A stretch of 64,000 bases of DNA from Dipteris shenzhenensis (Eukaryota; Polypodiophyta; Polypodiopsida; Gleicheniales): assembly GCA_047967505.1 (NCBI GenBank), contig CM106538.1. The stretch is one strand, 5' to 3'. Of this stretch, positions 36,096 to 48,206 are shown piece after piece. The position numbers and the translations under genes were made by a program. The notes under the pieces were generated by a model. It ran no database searches and was not told the origin of the DNA. It was given only the letters and a program-made list of their open reading frames with translations. Within the stretch, counting starts at the first letter, position 1; each line of letters starts with the position of its first letter.

Positions 36096-38230
36096 TTTCT
36101 TTGTAGGCTGACTTGGGCTTGGGATTCTTCAATTCAAGCTCCTTGTCTTTTGCAATTTTTGCCCAAATGGAAAATTGAGCTATAGCATCTACTTTCTTGC
36201 TGTGGATAAATGTAGCAGAAGGCAGGCACATTTGATCTATCCATGACATGGGTAGTGGCACATTACATAGTCTACATAAGGAGCTTGCATGCACAAACAC
36301 CCCAAAGAAAAAGACATGCACAAGGTGGGAGCACGCAGGCCATCGGATCATGCAATCATCTATGATGGGGGTATGGCAGACCATGCATTTTGCATAACAT
36401 GATTAGCATCCAATTTAACTATTGAAGCCATCAATGCCAAAGTCTAACTCTATACATGTTCTCATTCAGCTCCTCCACTCTTTGTTCACTTTATTCAATA
36501 GCTTCATCTGATTCCATCCGCATCTCTTGAAGCTGCTTAAATTGACCAATAGTGTCAAGATGGGGCGTTCCTAAGACTTCCACTCTATTTTGGAAATCTC
36601 TCATGATGATGGAATTCTTTCCAAAACTTTTGAAAGCCACTGTAAGCTCGTGCACAACCTTATCACAATCTTGTGTTGAGCCTACAAGGTCTCGTGCTTA
36701 ACTTTCCAATGTTGCAAAAGTGGTTCTACATAACAAGTTCCACTGTGGCTACTACAACTTGCTCCACCATGGCTTCTCTTTGCATCCTTCTTGGCCTAGA
36801 GAGATATTTCATTGTCTTCTACACCGTGGCTTCTCTCCACCCCATACTTCTTGGCCTTGAATCTCTCTCACAACTCTTGCATCATCACTCTAGTTTCTAC
36901 ATTCTCCTTTTTGGGCTCCTCCATCATCTGCTCTTTTTCAATGTTCAATGTGTTACGCATGTTGTAGAGCAGTTTGTAAAGAGCCTCCTTTTTTGCTCTC
37001 TTAGCTTCAAGATTCTTTTGCATCATTGCTTTATCCTTCTCCACGATGTCCCCATCTGTTTTGATGTCTTCAAGCCTATCCTAGAGCTCCTTGATGCACT
37101 TCTCTTCTTCTTCTCTTCTATGCCTTTTCATATCGACCATTTTTATAGCAGCCTCAACGTGCTCTCGTGCCTGCAAGGCCCTTGCTTCTGCCTTCTCTAC
37201 CTTGGCCTTTGCACCCTTCCTGAGAATTTTCTCATGTAGTGCTGCCTTTGCTGCATCGGTGGCTTTCTCTTGTAGAAAAGTCACCTTCTAGGAATCTTCT
37301 TATCGTATGCTAAAAATAATCTTTGAGGGCAGATCTCCTCAAGTGCACTGCAACTCTAGTGGATTGAGATGACAATTTGGATTTTCCATCCATGCAATTC
37401 TTCAAGTTGCCATATCACACTCTTGGAGATTTCCCTTGAGAAAGATACGTCATGTCCTTTCAGCTGCTCTACTGCTACTTAAACCTGCTAGAACTTCACG
37501 GTTTCTCTCATATCAGGAAAGAAATGCAATGTCTTCTTTAGCACATCCTAGAGGTCTATTGGCAAGCTAGAAAGATTGACTCCACCATATTTACTAATTT
37601 GACCATTGGGGTATACATCTAGAATATCCTCTCTCTTCCACTACTTCTCCAAGGAGTGTGCTAGCAAATTGCCTCCAAGAATGCCTAGCGCATTTTCAAT
37701 CATGCTTTCAGTGATGGTAATTTTTTGACCTTGATAGACTATTTGACCCTCCTTCACATTGGCCTCCTAGACCAACTTGGTGAAGTTGGTAAGAGCATCC
37801 AAATTGAGATTTTGAAGAGTGAGTGAGGAGCTCCCATATATCATGATTTCAAGATTAGGGGAGGAGAGACTCTTGCACTATGCTGTAGAAGGGTATCTCC
37901 CAAACTGTGTTGAGCCGCCGATGGAAAGATTATGTGAGGAGCTTTCAAATTGTGCATACACATTTGGGAGCTCATTGTGTCCAGGGGGATCCATTATGAG
38001 AGGGGATAGAAGTTGCAAGACACATGCAAGGGAGAAAGAAATGGTCGAGAGGGATAGAAGATGAAACAATGAAGGAAATGGAACAATGTTCTCCAGCGGC
38101 AATCTGATAGCTTCTATCACCAAACCACACACCCGCTCCTCGCGCATCAAGCTCAACTGAAAGTTCACCTCTATGCCATGGGTGTGCCAAAGGTCCAGTC
38201 CCTCTGGCCCCATCCACTCGTCCATCATGT
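36070..38230 (-). pseudogene. Decayed coding locus with coiled coil and RING/PHD-like Cys cluster
   Basis: On minus, the sequence reads like an old protein gene broken by stops and frame changes. From 38,230 downward it gives a segment containing VKEGQIVYQGQKITITESMI (~37,760). A charged coiled-coil segment, EKATDAAKAALHEKILRKGA and onward (37,284-37,081), follows. Near 36,390-36,220 a Cys/His cluster reads CMVCHTP...CMIRWPACSHLVHV...CRLC, spaced like a RING or PHD finger. I do not recognise the whole protein. It could be a host gene duplicate or a transposon-borne ORF; no RT or transposase catalytic motif is visible. At least ten disabling changes are present if it is read as one gene. Confidence 0.4.
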
Positions 38231-39123
38231 GTGTAATCTAATCTCCCATAATAGCATCAAACACCTCAAGGGACCAATTCTCCAACCCTATGGAGGCAAA
38301 CTGGAATCTCCAAATGGGGTGGGTCTGAGATCCCTCTGCACTGATCAAACCCCCCTTCCGAGGCTGAAGGACCATGAGTGTTACCTCCACTGGTAGCGGA
38401 TAAAAGTCCAAAATCTCTAGATAGTTCCAGGGTTCTATCCTTGGGAAGTCCCGCGGTAAGGGATGCCTAAGCTGGAGGTTGGGAGCTGCTGACCGGGAGG
38501 ACGAGCCTCATCCTTCATCCAATAGGCATCGACTAAGGGGTTGCTTCTATGCCACTAGACTTGATGGTGAATGTTTTGACTAGCTGCACCTAGATTTGGA
38601 CACTTTGCAAAACACCTCGATGATGGCCAGGAGACATGCAACACATTCTTCTTGGGTGCAGGACACCATATCATCGGCAAATAGCTAATTACAAGGGCCA
38701 TATCGACATGCATTATACAATATCCAGGATGGCACTGGATAGATATGGCATGTTGACATGGCCCTTGCTCCTAAAGAGGACCCCACAAGGTCCATATGGA
38801 CGATTGCATTTTCCTTGGTTACAGTATTAATTCTACCTCTTTTTCCCTTGTAAATTATTCCCTCACTTTCCTTTTTTAGCAAATTTTTTTCTTTTGTCCT
38901 TCGTTTTTTTCATCTTTTTTACTGTTCCATTTTTCAATATCTACTAATGTCGTATTTACCTTTATTAAACTAGTAGACTGATTTGGCCCTAATACATCTA
39001 GTTTTCTTCCTAAACCCTTTAAAAATCAAACTAAACCTAATTTTTTCTATACTATTGAAACAAGCACCTCAAGCTCTATAATGAGACTTTTCCATCCCTT
39101 GGGCACTCCAAGCATTCAAGGAA
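38231..39123. other. Gene-free stretch
   Basis: No supported feature. Short overlapping frames on both strands (38,636-38,882) look like chance. Confidence 0.5.
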
Positions 39124-39229
39124 TCATATTGGCAAAGAAACCATGGAGCATGAGCATAAAGAATGTGTTGCATACATAGAAAAAACACATGAGGTAAACA
39201 AGAATAAATTGATTGCAATTAAAATTTTG

Positions 39230-41060
39230 AAAAAAAAAAAGATCAAACACACCATGTAGTGAGTAATGTGTGATTCACCCCATCCATCTACCATGGCTTC
39301 AATGAACTCTTTCACGATGACTTTATATAGTTGCACATCATCATCGTCAATGGAAGGCTTCCTCAAGATCTTTACCAAATTATTTAATTCTTTCCAAACA
39401 TGTATTCTCAAGGTTCCAACATGAGGATCAGCTTCAAAATTAGTGGTGCAATCACATAACTTTCTCCAATAATTCCAATGTAGATTTAATCGATGTTTTC
39501 CATGGTTGGACAAAAACCTTCGTGCCTTAGAGCCTCTCATGGACACTTTATTTGGAATATTTCCTAATTTTCATGACAATTGTGTGTCTTTGATTAGCTT
39601 TACATTCCCCCCATGTAGACCCATGCTCAAGAGTAAAGCTGTGACCCTTGCTATACATGATGCCACTCTCTCATATGGTTTCATGTTCCATACATATACA
39701 ATGTGCAAGTAAAGCAATTTATCAATGAGCCGCATCTCCGCATGTAACACATAGAAATGCACTCTTTGTAATGGAATGTTTAAAATTGGATCCCAATTTT
39801 TGTCTTCTGATCTTTGTTGGGTGCAACATCCTGATTACATCTCATTACTCCATTGCTCTAATACATCCGTTTGTTAGCATCATCATCTGTGATGTCATTC
39901 ATTACATCTTTAGCATTCCCAAAGTCTTTTCCTCTTTTTATTTGCTCTTTCCCTCTATGTATTCCTATGTTACTACCTCGAAGTTGTTGTGAGTGCATAC
40001 AATAAAGACATGGATATGTCGCATTTGCACTCAATTCTATTCCAAGCATACACATCAATGTCTTAAGATCTTCTGCCATGTGCCATTCAACTTTAAATGA
40101 TCTGAACCGTTTAACTTGAAGCAACTCTCCTTTGTTTGCACATCTATGACACTTGGCATTAGAGATCTATCAAATACCCATTTCAAGAATGAGTGTCTCT
40201 CTTTAGGAAGTTCAAACGCGGCAAGCCACCAAATGTGTTTTTCCAAGTGCACACTAAAATCTTCCCTAATTTCCTTATCTTTGGCATGTTCGAGGGCTTT
40301 ATTCATCAAAGTAATACTAACCCTCTCCAACTTGTGGCGTTTTACAACCTCACACTCATCAAATTTGATAACGAATACTAACTTTCCTTCACAATCTAAA
40401 AGATTAAAAGATTTACATGATTAGAAAAGATTTCAATAAAAATTACAACTCTCTAAACAATATAATTTTAACCTACCCCATGCTTTCATGTTGTAAAACT
40501 CCACCATTGCAGCTTGGACCCTACGTACATCCAAAAAAAAAATATTATGCTTCGTGTACTCAAAGGTTCTTGGTCCTTGCTTTGCCCCTTTGGCAGTTGG
40601 CCCTCCTTTCTTTTTGCTATGCTGGACATTTGTCTTGTTTGTGCCTTCCAACATCATGCTTTCTGAGATATGTATAAATCCACCCAACAAATCATGAACA
40701 TTAGAATTTGTTTCTTTCCTTGCATGTCTAACGTATATTGGTCTCGACAATAGAGGATTCTGAATGTCTTGACCTCAAAGTGCATTTACAAAGACATTAT
40801 ACACAGCTAAGTACCCTTGTCGACTAATGCCAGCAACATCACATGCATGGACAACTTCTGATGGATCTACAAGATTCATCAAATCAGTTGCAACCTCTTG
40901 TAATATTGCATGTCACAATGCACATCAACGGGGGTCCCTAAGAATAGAAATGAATTCTTTCCTCTTAACTAAACTCTTTATGCCCACAAAGTTTGTCAAA
41001 GGAATTTCTTCCAATAATCTCCTCCATATAATTTCTACAGAAATCATGATAACATTAGAA
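39230..41060 (-). pseudogene. Unclassified DNA-transposon transposase-like pseudogene
   Basis: Reading minus from ~41,060: LLEEIPLTNFVGIKSLVKRK, then VVHACDVAGISRQGYLAVYN in the same frame across three TGA codons. The frame is then open from 40,750 (MSRPIYVRHARKE) to a donor-like GTAGGT near 40,483. After a probable intron (acceptor TTTTAG at ~40,402), the frame gives CEGKLVFVIKFDECEVVKRH, then KHIWWLAAFELPKERHSFLK, shifts by one base near 40,145, and continues WHMAEDLKTLMCMLGIELSA and PCLYC. A later part contains LHAEMRLIDKLLYLHI (~39,740) and NLHWNYWRKLCD (~39,480). The D-x-K...PClyC layout recalls a group of uncharacterised transposon proteins of plants and animals with a presumed RNase H fold; that placement is from memory. 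The copy is inactive. Confidence 0.6.
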
Positions 41061-41218
41061 AAATAAATGACTAATTTGTAAGTAATGCTTTATAATTACA
41101 AAATAGTCCAAATATACATACCTTGTAGCTAAAATTAAAAACTAGAGGGAATTATTTTAAGGATATCCAATTTTTTTAAAAATTACTTAGCATCCATAGT
41201 CATGTGCACCTTATCCTC

Positions 41219-41790
41219 TACACCACTTCAAGGTCAAATTTCAACATGGAGCTTGAGGGGTGGTAGAGATAGCATATTAATATGTTGTGCAGAGATGTCC
41301 TAGAAGGCTCAGAATCTTTGCTTACAGAGGCCATAACTCTTGCTAGAGACCTCCAATCGAGATGATTTAAAAACCAAAATTGTAGTAATCAAGCTTATCT
41401 ACACCTCTAGAACTTCATATTTCAACATTAAGCTTTAGGGTTGGTAGAGGCCACGTATTAATACGCGGTGCAAAACGGTCCTAGAAGGCCCAAAATCTCG
41501 CTTGCAGAGGCCATAACTTTTTCTACAGACATCTGATCGAGATGATGTAAAAACAAAAATTGTAGTACTCAAGCTCATCTACACTATTCCAAGGTCATAT
41601 TTCATCATGAATATTGAGGGGTGGTAGAGACCAAGTATTAATATGCCGTGCAAAATGGTCCTAAAATACATGGAATCTCCGCTTGCAGAGGCCATAACGT
41701 TTGCTACAAACCTTCGAGCAAGATGATGTTTAAAAAAAGTTGTAGTACTCAAGCTCTTCTACACCTTCAAAGGTAAAATTTTAATAATTA
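41219..41790. repeat. ~181-bp satellite-like tandem array, about 3.1 units
   Basis: Units start at about 41,219, 41,399, 41,580 and 41,759 (tacacc/tacact), giving a 180-181 bp period. Conserved blocks are ggtggtagaga, cagaggccataac and gatcgagatgat. Units differ by roughly 20 percent. Noncoding. Confidence 0.9.
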
Positions 41791-44378
41791 GCATATGGTT
41801 TTGGTTGTACATAAGGGTACAATAGTTATGCAAATAAAATGGGAATGGTACGGGATTTTTTTTTTCTTATTAAGTTTTATGCTCTTTCATGGAAATTATC
41901 ATAGTATTTTGGCTGTGCTTAGGGACCTTAGGTTCTCAACATACTTAACCCTAAACTTGATGATGCATGGAAATCACTGTTAAATTTGAACCAATTAGTA
42001 CTCTTGATTGTTTGAATGTTGGGATTCATTTTATCATTTTTTGGTGAGAGTCCACCTTATGTTACTAAAGAAAATGAGGAGAGGACCAATCAAGATAATG
42101 GTTTAAGGAATTTCTCCTTTCTGTTCGGATATTTATGATTTTAAAATAATGATGATTCTCTATTTCTAATAGTGTGAGATTAAATAACATTTTTCTTACT
42201 AATATCATAGGAGTGAGAGTTGTCGTGGAAGAGATCATCACTTATATATTTTATCCTTTTTCACCTATGGATATCATCGTGTGTCATGGAGACAAATTGC
42301 TTTTCAATTGAGTAGTTGGGGATTACATTGCAATGGGATTAGACTTTGCTAGTGAAAAAACATTTGCTAGATGAAAACATTGTAAGGTGGCTAGAAATAG
42401 CATGTCCCAGGTAGACAGTTGCTATTTGAGTAGTAAAGCACTAATATTTAGAGTCTTCTATAATTTTCCAGTACTTAGAGGTGCTTTTTAGACTCTATAG
42501 TCTCTTTACTTTATAAAATGCACAATAAAGTCAAATATTTTATATCTAATTATAGATATTTTGTTTTATTTTTATGCTACATAGCTAAAATAGCCTTCCA
42601 CCTTACCATGCTTTCACCCTGATGCTTACATTCAAGTAATGTGCTAAAATAGCTACACGGCTAAAATAGCCTTTCACCTTACCATGTTTTCACCTTGATG
42701 CTTACATGCAAGTAATGTGCTACTTGACTTTCCCCCTGGTTTTGAGATGTGTGGAGATGGGATCCCTACATGGTATCATCTCAGAAAGGATCCCTTAAGG
42801 TGTGCCATAGTTGTGATTGTGACAATATTGGATGATCAGATGGTGGTTAGTCTTTATTTGCCCATTAGTAGTAGGAAATACTTTATTGTAGTTCTATACT
42901 ATTGAAGAGTTTAAGCATGGATGCTCTTTATCTATATGACTATTCTATAATTTTTCCATTAATGATCATGCATTACATAGATGGAATGATATGTTTGCAT
43001 GCAATTATTGGAGTGGATCATTGTGTGTTGTTCTAGATAAAATTCTACATCATGGTTACCTAAATAAGAAGGAGGAGATATGTTGTTTAGAAAGCTCCTT
43101 TGAATCATTGTGTGATGTAAGAGGTCAAATATACTTGATATACCTTCCTCCATGTTGCAAATGATTCCCTAGTGCTTGTGTTTTATGATGCATTTAGGCC
43201 ATACACCTCCAATATTTAGTGTATATGTTGAACTTATCTTTGAGAAGTTAAATATACAACAAATGAGTAACTAGTGGACTCATTAATAGGCTTGAGGTAT
43301 AGAAGGAGCCTGGAGCATCATCCACCATGCATTTTCAATAAAAAGCAAGGGATCCACTAGTTTCATTGAATGTATTTTGATCCTTTTGTATCCTCTAGGT
43401 GGCCTATAAATGGAGATGGGATGTGTTATTGCACCTCTCATCATAGAATTCTTAACAAATGGGCATGCATGCTTCTCTTTTGATAATAATACTATGAATG
43501 ATGGGATGTGGTACTGTACCTCTCATCAGAGAATGCTTGACAAAAGGGCATGCATGCTTCTCTTTTAATAATAATACTTTGATTGACGGTAGTGTTAGAA
43601 TCCCCTTGTGTAGGTTGCTAGTGCCAAGAGAGCTCAATTGGATCTTGTTGATTAGGATGGTAATGAGTTTACTATTGAGCCTTTCAAACACCAATATGAT
43701 TCATGTATATATGCACTCATGTGATATTTCACAAATTAAAGTGATATTTATTATAATATGAAGTACAAATTCTACTATTATTTATGCAGAAGTTACTTGC
43801 CATGCTTTAGGATGAATAGCATTCAGTAGCTTCTTATGTGAAATTCAATTATGATACACATTGTTTAAGAAGATAGATATAGATCATGGTGTTCTTAATA
43901 ATATGGTCTAATATGATTCGAGGACACTCCTTGAATTTTAAAATATGGTTGATAGTTTGTAGTGATTTTTGTTTTGCATATATCTTTGATACGATATGCA
44001 TCAAAGATTGCACTCAATATACATAGTCTAGTAAGTGATTTCTTGGATTACAAAATGAATAGACTTCTTGTTATTTGTTTCATCTCCTTTGGCATAATAG
44101 ACATGAATCCATTTGATAAAAATATATTCTTATTAAAGAACATTCAATGTCCATACATTGATCATGCCTTTGACTTTTTTGGTCATTTAGATCTATTTAC
44201 AATGTAGATTGTGTTTGTCATGATCTACTAGGCTAAGCAGTAGCAATGGAAAGGGTAGTGGTGAGAAGCATGATCAAATGACCAAACAGAACAAAAATGA
44301 TCCTTGATTTGTTGATGATGAATACTTAGAGACTTTGAATTGAAAATTAGTTTGTCATATTGGTCAATGTAATATTTA
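41791..44378. other. Gene-free AT-rich stretch with two small tandem duplications
   Basis: No supported gene. A ~75-bp unit (gctaaaatagccttccacct ... aagtaatgtgcta) is duplicated at 42,585-42,722. An ~84-bp unit (gatgggatgtg ... ataataatact) is duplicated at 43,419-43,580. The rest has no recognisable structure. Confidence 0.6.
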
Positions 44379-44407
44379 ACACCATATTAGAGAATTTGGG
44401 AAAATCC
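44379..44407 (+). repeat. Left terminal inverted repeat of the 44.4-55.7 kb transposon
   Basis: 29 bp; one mismatch (C versus T at the fifth base) to the reverse complement of 55,634-55,662. Beyond it, similarity stops. A ~50-bp motif with gaggggtt(g/a)(t/c)aatta recurs at 44,427 and 44,577 as a subterminal direct repeat. Confidence 0.85.
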
Positions 44408-44746
44408 TGATAATTTGGGAACTTTTGAGGGGTTGTAATTATGTAACATTCAATGTTTTTCATTGATTTTTCCCATAGATTTGGGAGTCCATCCAAATCT
44501 TGCAAATGTGCATGGTTTGCATCAACATAAATAAAATGTCAAATGTTGAGGTTTCGACTAATGCATGGTATTTTTTGAGGGGTTACAATTACAATGCATT
44601 GAGTGCACTCCATTGACTTTCTCCCTGGATTTGGCCGTGTATATGAAATTCACAATTTGGAGTGTGCCTGTTCTGCATTAGCCGAGAAAAAAACATCATA
44701 TGTTTGAGTTTAATGAAGCATTTTTTGCCTCTTCTCAAAAATAGGT

Positions 44747-44762
44747 GGTGTTCAAAAACACC
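44747..44762. repeat. Subterminal hairpin motif, left
   Basis: GGTGTTCAAAAACACC, a 6-bp stem with a 4-base loop, 368 bp inside the left end. A 17-bp inverted copy including this motif lies at 55,112-55,128, 535 bp inside the right end. It may be a transposase-binding or regulatory site. Confidence 0.7.
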
Positions 44763-45050
44763 ATTTTAGTTTAGTTGGAGAAAAAGTAAGAATGCAACAC
44801 TAGTCCTTGATATTTTGTCGAGTGTGCAAAACTTGCAACCACAAAGCAATGGTCTGCAAAAAAAAAGATAAAGAAAAAAGATCAATGTCATACCTTCCAA
44901 ATATTTGTCAGTATTCAAATAAATTATTGTTGTGCAAGGAAAAAAAAGTCATGCTTTTCAAGTACCTTCACTCCATTGTGGAGTCAGCATCAAAGTCAGA
45001 ATCTGTTCTATGAGCCAAATTGGATAAAGCTCGCTTGCGTGCAATGGTTG

Positions 45051-45221
45051 TGAGAGTGCTCTCAATGGAAGCAAGAACGAAAGAAGGAGAGAGAGAGACA
45101 GAGAGCCACACAAGTTTTGGTGGGTGCAGAACCACCCTAATCTTCTTTTTCATTCATTTATATATGTGTTTGAGTATTGTACATAACCGGGGTTAAGGCA
45201 CAGTGACCTTTAACCCCCACA
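45051..45221 (-). repeat. Copia 3' LTR
   Basis: 171 bp, TG...CA ends in minus sense. Differs from the 5' LTR by one T/C, one A/G and one C/T. Confidence 0.97.
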
Positions 45222-45231
45222 ACCTCCCACT
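45222..45231 (-). promoter_or_regulatory. Copia polypurine tract
   Basis: AGTGGGAGGT in minus sense, immediately upstream of the 3' LTR; priming site for plus-strand DNA synthesis. Confidence 0.85.
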
Positions 45232-45274
45232 TAAAGGACAATGTGCCTTTAAGAGAGAACAACTAGTGAGCATA

Positions 45275-48186
45275 CTATCCAATGCCCATCAATACACGAC
45301 AATACTCAAACTGCTGAATAGGTAGACTCTTCGTCAGCATATCTACAGGGTTATCATCTGTATGAACCTTGACAAGCTCTATGCGCTTGTCCTCAAGTAC
45401 CTCCCTGATGAAATGGTACCTGACCTCAATGTGTTTGGTCTTTGCATGAAATACCGGATTCCATGCTAGCTGAATAGCACTCATGGAATCACTATGCAAT
45501 GTTGGTACACCTGTATGAATCCCCAAATCTCCCACTAGCCGATCAAGCCATATAGCCTCCTTGCAACCCTCTGTGGCTGCAACATACTCAAACTCTGTGG
45601 TAGACAAAGCAACGCACTTCTGTGCGCGAGACATCCACGACACTGCACCACCTGTAAAGGTGAACACATAACCAGAAGTGGATCTCCTACTATCCACATG
45701 CCCTGCATAGTCTGAATCTGTGTACCCAAGTACACGCATGTCTCCTTTACCAAAGCAGATGCACATCTCCTTGGTACCCTTCATGTACCTCATGATGCAC
45801 TTAACTGCCTCCCAATGCCTCTTTCCTGGATTAGCCATATACCGGCTAACAACTCCCACTGCAAATGTAATGTCTGGTCTAGTAGCTATCATAGCATACA
45901 TAAGACTCCCAACTGCTGATGCATAAGGAACCTTGGCCATCATGGCCCTCTCCTCATTTGATTTGGGACTATCTGTATGACTCAGTTTCACATATGGAGG
46001 CAATGGAGTACTCACTGCCTTCCCCCCCTCCATATTGAAACGCTGCAATACTTTTGTAACATACTCTTTTTGTGAAAGCCAAAGGAGTTTCCTACTCCGA
46101 TCACGCGTGATGCGCATACCAAGAATATGACCTGCAAATCCCAAATCCTTCATATCAAAGGCCTCATGCAACTTGGCCTTTAATGCATCTAGCTCATAAG
46201 TATTCTTGCTAGCCAATAGCATATCATCCACATATAGTGCCAAGATTATCAGGCTATTATCCTTAGCCCTTTTAGTGTAGAGGCAGTGATCAATTTCACT
46301 CCTTCTAAAACCCTGGGACCGCCGAATGAAAGCATCAAACTTCTGATACCATTCTCTAGGTGCTTGCTTAAGACCATAGAGACTCTTCTTCAGCTTGCAA
46401 ACTAAATGCTCTTTGCCCTTTTCTTCAAAGCCTTCCGGCTGAACCATGTAAATTTCCTCATGCAAATCCCCATGCAAGAAAGCTGTCTTGACATCCATTT
46501 GCATAAGCTCCATATCCTCTACTGCCACTAGTCCAAGCATGCATCTAAGTGTGGTCATCTTCACAACCGGAGAGAATATCTCATCAAAGTCCACACAAGG
46601 TCCACACCCTTCTCTTGCTTGAACCCTTTAGCAACCAAACGGGCCTTGTACCTAGGCACATCATCACCTGTGACCTTCATTTTGTAGACCCATTCACATG
46701 GCAATGCTTTCTTTCCATGTGGCAAAGAAACCAAGTCCCAAGTCTTATTCTTCATAAGTGAACTCATCTCTAATTGCATAGCATACTCCCACTTGCGTTT
46801 ATCCTCACGCATCATAGCCTCTCTATAGCAAGAAGGCTCCCCGCAATCAGTAAGCATCACATAGTCTACCCTTGGAACAAACCTATCAGGCGGTCTAGAC
46901 ACTCTAGATGATCTTCTCAAGGGCATTTCAGCTTGCTGTCCCATTTTCATATCAGCCACATTTGGCTCATCATTTCCACCAATAGATGATCCATCATCTA
47001 CCCTTGATTGTATACCTGTGGGAGTACTTGGTGGTACCATTTCTTGCACATTTGGTGCATGGACAGCTTGCTGTCTATCAACATATGCAGGTGGATTCAC
47101 ATCCTGGAAAGTGATTCTCCTCATTTCCACATCCCTCATGGGTGCCTTATGCATCTTCTTCTCATTGAAGACCACATCATGGCTGCGTATGATCTTCTTT
47201 GCTTCTGGATCCCAGAGATGATAGCCCATCTCTCCACTTTCACCATAACCCAGAAAGATGCATTTCCTAGACTTAGGATCTAGCTTCTTTCGAAGCTCTT
47301 TTGGCACATGTGCATATGCCTCACACCCAAATATATGCAAATGAGAGTAAGAGGGCTTCTTTCCACTCCATGCCTCTTCAGGAATACCACCATCCAAACT
47401 CTTACTAGGTGATTTATTGATCACATGCACTGCAGTCTTCATTGCCTCAGCCCAAAAACCACCAAAAAGACTTGCATTGGAAAGCATGCATTGCAACCTT
47501 TCTTGAATGGTACAGTTCATCTTTTCTGCAACTGGATTTTGCTCTGGAGTACGAGGGGATGTAAGCTCCCTCTTAATCCCACGAGTATCACAGAAATGCT
47601 GAAAGTCATGAGAGAGATACTCTCCACCATTGTCAGTCCGTAGGCATTTAAGCGTTCTACCTGACTGATTCTCAACTAAGGCCAGCCATTTTTGAAATAC
47701 CTGGAACACATCACTCTTCCGAGCTATAGCATAAGCCCACACTTTCCTAGTTGCATCATCAATGAATGTCACATAGTATTCAGCCCCGCCTAATGACCGT
47801 GTAGGCATGGGACCACATACGTCTGAATGCACCAAATCAAGCATTTCAAACTCTTTCTTTCCCCTTCTTTTATGGGCTGATTTAGTCTGCTTCCCATAGA
47901 GACAGTGCTCACAAAATTAAAAATCAGAGAAACTCAAATGCGGTACATAACCCAAGCGGCATAAGAGTTTCATTCCATTCTGGCTCATGTGCCCCAACCT
48001 GCAATGCCACAAAGAAGTGCTTGGCTGCTCGGTTATTGCAACAACATGATCAAATACCCCTGATACATGTAAGGGATACAAAGTCCCACACTTGGCACCC
48101 CTGGCCAAAAGCATAGAGCCCTTTTGAATTTTCCAACTCTGAAAGCCAAAAGTGGTGTGAAAACCAGCATCATCTAGCTGACCCAC
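45275..48186 (-). pseudogene. Copia pol: integrase, RT and RNase H, frameshifted
   Basis: Begins abruptly at ISVGQLDDAGF; the protease active-site part that should precede it is absent. The GAG-pre-integrase box LWHCRLGHMSQNG follows, then a TAA in SDF*F, then CEHCLYGKQ. The integrase core has acidic positions in HSDVCGP, RTDNGGEY and a PEQNPVAEKMN box (usually QQNGVAERMN). The chromodomain-free tail leads to the RT. A 10-bp tandem duplication (gtgtggacct / gtgtggactt, ~46,595) shifts the frame between KGVD and FDEIFSPVVK. RT (46,594 on) has QMDVKTAFLHGDL, KKSLYGLKQAPREWY and the catalytic YVDDM; RNase H has TDSDYAGHVDSRRSTSGY and ends NPVDMLTKSL at ~45,330. Confidence 0.95.
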
Positions 48187-48206
48187 TGAAATAAGACTCT
48201 TTATGC

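Noticed and set aside
36673-37239. 188-codon plus-strand frame
   Set aside because: Antisense to the better supported decayed coding locus on minus; hydrophobic Leu/Phe-rich composition is typical of an antisense shadow of a charged coiled coil.
44807-45013. Plus-strand frame with FCRVCKTCNHKAMVC resembling a zinc knuckle
   Set aside because: Spacing does not fit CCHC or other known fingers, it overlaps the 3' end of the minus-strand transposon gene, and it ends at the copia boundary.
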